Position numbers and translations under genes: made by a program
Shown: piece after piece, positions 62,306 to 64,000 of the stretch
How the letters are laid out: every line of letters begins with the position of its first letter
Position numbering within the stretch: position 1 is the stretch's first letter
Notes under the pieces: generated by a model
The model's database searches: none
What the model was told of the DNA's origin: nothing
The model's input: the letters and a program-made list of their open reading frames with translations, nothing else
NCBI GenBank assembly: GCA_016703535.1
Contig: JADJBV010000002.1
Span: 1,736,001 to 1,800,000 of the forward strand
Source: Deltaproteobacteria bacterium
Lineage (GTDB): Bacteria; Myxococcota; Kuafuiibacteriia; Kuafuiibacteriales; Kuafuiibacteriaceae
Length of the DNA stretch: 64,000 nucleotides
Reading direction: 5' to 3'

Positions 62306-62803
62306 TCAACGCGGGAGCCGGTAGGTCAGGCGTTTGGGCCGTCCCTGGCGCCGCAGCTCGATGCGGAAAGTTTTGGCGTCCCTGAGCTTGTCGTACGCCG
62401 CCAAGGCTTCATCGGGGTTCGTGATTGAGAAGCCGTTGATCCGCACCACCACGTCGCCGTTCTTGAGGCCAACCTTGGCGTAGAGCGAGTTGGGCCGGAT
62501 GCCGAAGAGCTTGAACCCGTCTGCACGCCCCTTCTCGAACGATGGGACGATCCGAGTCCCTGGGCCCAACCAGTAGCAGCTATCGATGCTGGCGCAGGAC
62601 TCATCGATCGGGTCGGGTGGAAAGGGTGGGGGCCAAGGGGGCGTGGCGAAGACCGCAAAGTCGTCGACCGTCGAGCGCCGAGGCGGAGCTTCGGGACCGA
62701 TCGCCGGTGGCGGGAACTCGATGGGCTCCAGGGGCGCCGGGGCGAACAGCGCCAACCAAAACGAAACTAAACTCTCGGGGAGGGGGCTCAGGTCGGTCAG
62801 CAT
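62306..62803 (-). CDS. orphan GspC-like protein with C-terminal PDZ domain
   Basis: The 165-residue product carries a hydrophobic N-terminal helix (ESLVSFWLALFAPAPLEPI), a Pro-rich linker (FPPPAIGPEAPPRR, TPPWPPPFPPDP) and a C-terminal PDZ fold: FEKGRADGFKLFGIRPNSLY then AKVGLKNGDVVVRINGFSIT, as in the GspC PDZ domain of type II secretion. GspC normally has a longer periplasmic homology region and sits with gspD-O; none of those genes is near. Two Cys (ESCASIDSC) may pair. It may be an adaptor taken from a type II system or an unrelated PDZ protein; 'GspC-like' describes the domain only. Confidence 0.65.
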   Translation of the reverse strand: MLTDLSPLPESLVSFWLALFAPAPLEPIEFPPPAIGPEAPPRRSTVDDFAVFATPPWPPPFPPDPIDESCASIDSCYWLGPGTRIVPSFEKGRADGFKLFGIRPNSLYAKVGLKNGDVVVRINGFSITNPDEALAAYDKLRDAKTFRIELRRQGRPKRLTYRLPR

Positions 62804-63016
62804 CGGACCGCCGAATTTGCACCCGCCGTGCCGTGGCGCCGGAGCTCCGGCCCAGGGTGGTCCTCGGGACAGGCCGTCTCACCGCCACCGCACCCGGCGA
62901 CAGTTTGTCTCCACGAGGTGTTGGCTGCGCCCGACATTTTTCTGTCCGATCAACCTGAAAGCCGCGGATTTCATGGCGTTAGTCGCAACAACCAGCCCGG
63001 GCCTGCCGATGCAGGC

Positions 63017-64000
63017 ATGTTCATGAACGAACTCCAGCTCCGATCGCCTCATCCCCTCGCCGAACGTGCTCCTCAGGCGCCCTCGATCGTCGAGGTGCGC
63101 TCCCGCAAGCGTCCCGGCCCCACCGACGGCTTTGGCCGGGGCCTGGGGGTCAACGGGATGAGCCCGCGGAACCTCCTGTTGAACCCGGCGGAGCCCCTCC
63201 CGATCGGAAGAGGTCCACGGGCCAAGGCCTCGCCGAGCGGCAGGTCGATCGCCAGCCTTCAAGGCACGCCCGAGCTCAGCGGCAAACAGTTCAACGCCGG
63301 GCTGAAGGCTCGATACCAAGCGATCAACGCCGAGTTGGCCTCCGATGAACCGGAGACTTTCGGCGAGCGAGCGGCTCTTTACTCCAAGTACCTCAAGAAC
63401 CCGAGCCAGCAGTACTTCGCCGTGCGCATCGCCAACAGCGACAACTTCCCGGCGCTCTCGGCCGAGCGACTGCTGCTTTTGTGGCGCCGCAAACCTTCAG
63501 CGGCGAGCCTCGAACAGATCGAGAAGGGCCTGGCCAAGATCGATGCCCAAAAGGATCAACTCGGGCCCTGGTCTGGGCTCAGTCGATCACCCGCGGGCGA
63601 AAGCCTCAAGCTGGAGGCCGCGCCCAAGAAGGACCAGCGCAACATCCGCAAGAAGTCGGACATCGAAGCCTGGAACCTGGCCGCTCGTTACGTGGAGTCG
63701 CTGGCGGGCCGTCGAAAGGTGCTGGTGGTCCAGGACATCCTCGAGATCGAACAACGACTGCTGGGCAGTGAGGGGCCTCGGATCCTGCACAACCAACCTC
63801 GGGCCTACAGCTTCACCACCAACTTGCTGGGCAGCGACGACATCAACTACATGTACACCTTCACCAAGTCGGGGAAAAAGAAGCTGGATCCCAGCGACAG
63901 CTTCATCCCGGGCTCGAGCAAGATGGAGATGCTCGAGCACTTCTGCACCTGGTTCAAGAAGAACCGGGACACCGAACACCCGGTGATCCTCGCCGCTCAA
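63017..64000 (+). CDS. partial protein, possible Fic-domain start at right edge
   Basis: A frame opens at ATG 63017 (or 63023) and runs 328 codons to the window edge without a stop. The N-terminal 150 residues are low-complexity and basic (SRKRPGPTDGFGRGLG), with a helical region after residue 85 (FNAGLKARYQAINAELASDE). The last visible part, MEMLEHFCTWFKKNRDTEHP followed by VILAAQ, resembles the segment just before the catalytic HPFxxGNGR of Fic AMP-transferases (hPixxAAxxHxxFxxIHPF). The defining motif would lie beyond the edge, so the call is tentative. The upstream gap (62804-63016) is shared with the divergent GspC-like gene and holds no strong motif. Confidence 0.5.
   Translation, partial: MFMNELQLRSPHPLAERAPQAPSIVEVRSRKRPGPTDGFGRGLGVNGMSPRNLLLNPAEPLPIGRGPRAKASPSGRSIASLQGTPELSGKQFNAGLKARYQAINAELASDEPETFGERAALYSKYLKNPSQQYFAVRIANSDNFPALSAERLLLLWRRKPSAASLEQIEKGLAKIDAQKDQLGPWSGLSRSPAGESLKLEAAPKKDQRNIRKKSDIEAWNLAARYVESLAGRRKVLVVQDILEIEQRLLGSEGPRILHNQPRAYSFTTNLLGSDDINYMYTFTKSGKKKLDPSDSFIPGSSKMEMLEHFCTWFKKNRDTEHPVILAAQ

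Noticed and set aside
1..64000. CRISPR arrays, prophage, IS elements, rRNA and tRNA
   Set aside because: No repeat-spacer pattern, transposase, integrase or RNA gene was seen in either strand.

Overview
The window is about two-thirds G+C, densely coded (no gene-free stretch above about 240 bases) and shows no mobile-element, phage, CRISPR, tRNA or rRNA signature. It looks like chromosomal core from a Gram-negative, predatory or soil-type deltaproteobacterium, most likely Myxococcota. The reasons are three serine/threonine kinases with a single C-terminal membrane helix, several sigma-54 activators, many lipoproteins and outer-membrane barrels of unknown role, Cys-rich lipoproteins, TonB-C/AgmX-like secreted proteins and frequent GTG/TTG starts. 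The assignment rests on gene content only; there is no rRNA or marker phylogeny here.

Layout. 1-5602: surface polysaccharide locus (Wzx-type flippase, Wzy/WaaL-type ligase, Wzz-type copolymerase, second Wzy/WaaL-type protein, initiating sugar-phosphate transferase). 5783-8732: Ser/Thr kinase followed by two secreted proteins with TonB-C/AgmX-like ends. 8857-15599: PafA-type alkaline phosphatase, porin-like barrel, large PHP/CehA-type lipoprotein and a small EF-hand-like protein, possibly a phosphoester acquisition unit. 15734-17704: ErpA, a small CxxCH lipoprotein and glycine oxidase ThiO. 17755-24022: secreted unknowns, a FadL-type barrel, another barrel, a propeller-like lipoprotein and a coiled-coil protein. 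24170-29532: overlapping operon of sigma-54 activator, histidine kinase and NtrC-type regulator, with a Bacillus-Tgl-like transglutaminase candidate downstream. 29586-33923: LptC-like lipoprotein, J-domain protein, Ser/Thr kinase and an FHA-GAF-degenerate cyclase protein. 33976-39807: secreted protein, then a cobalamin riboswitch controlling a BtuB-like receptor, a lipoprotein and BtuF. 39774-46753: beta-helix lipoprotein, site-2 protease, aldehyde dehydrogenase, LolA and a third Ser/Thr kinase. 46949-53337: FtsK, SthA, a CsgG/kinase-associated type lipoprotein and a 27-Cys lipoprotein. 53343-56790: divergent histidine kinase and REC-PAS-HK-REC hybrid. 56841-64000: barrel plus glucodextranase-C-like protein, a HIT/GalT-like plus metallophosphatase fusion, a GFA-type protein, an orphan GspC-like PDZ protein, and the N-terminal part of a protein that may carry a Fic domain.

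How it works together: the recurrent theme is envelope biogenesis (polysaccharide, LptC, LolA, barrels, lipoproteins) tied to membrane signalling (Ser/Thr kinases, FHA protein, two-component systems). The clearest regulated unit is the B12 uptake operon. The least conventional proteins are the Tgl-like transglutaminase and the HIT-like/metallophosphatase fusion. All function calls come from reading motifs by eye; no database search was run.
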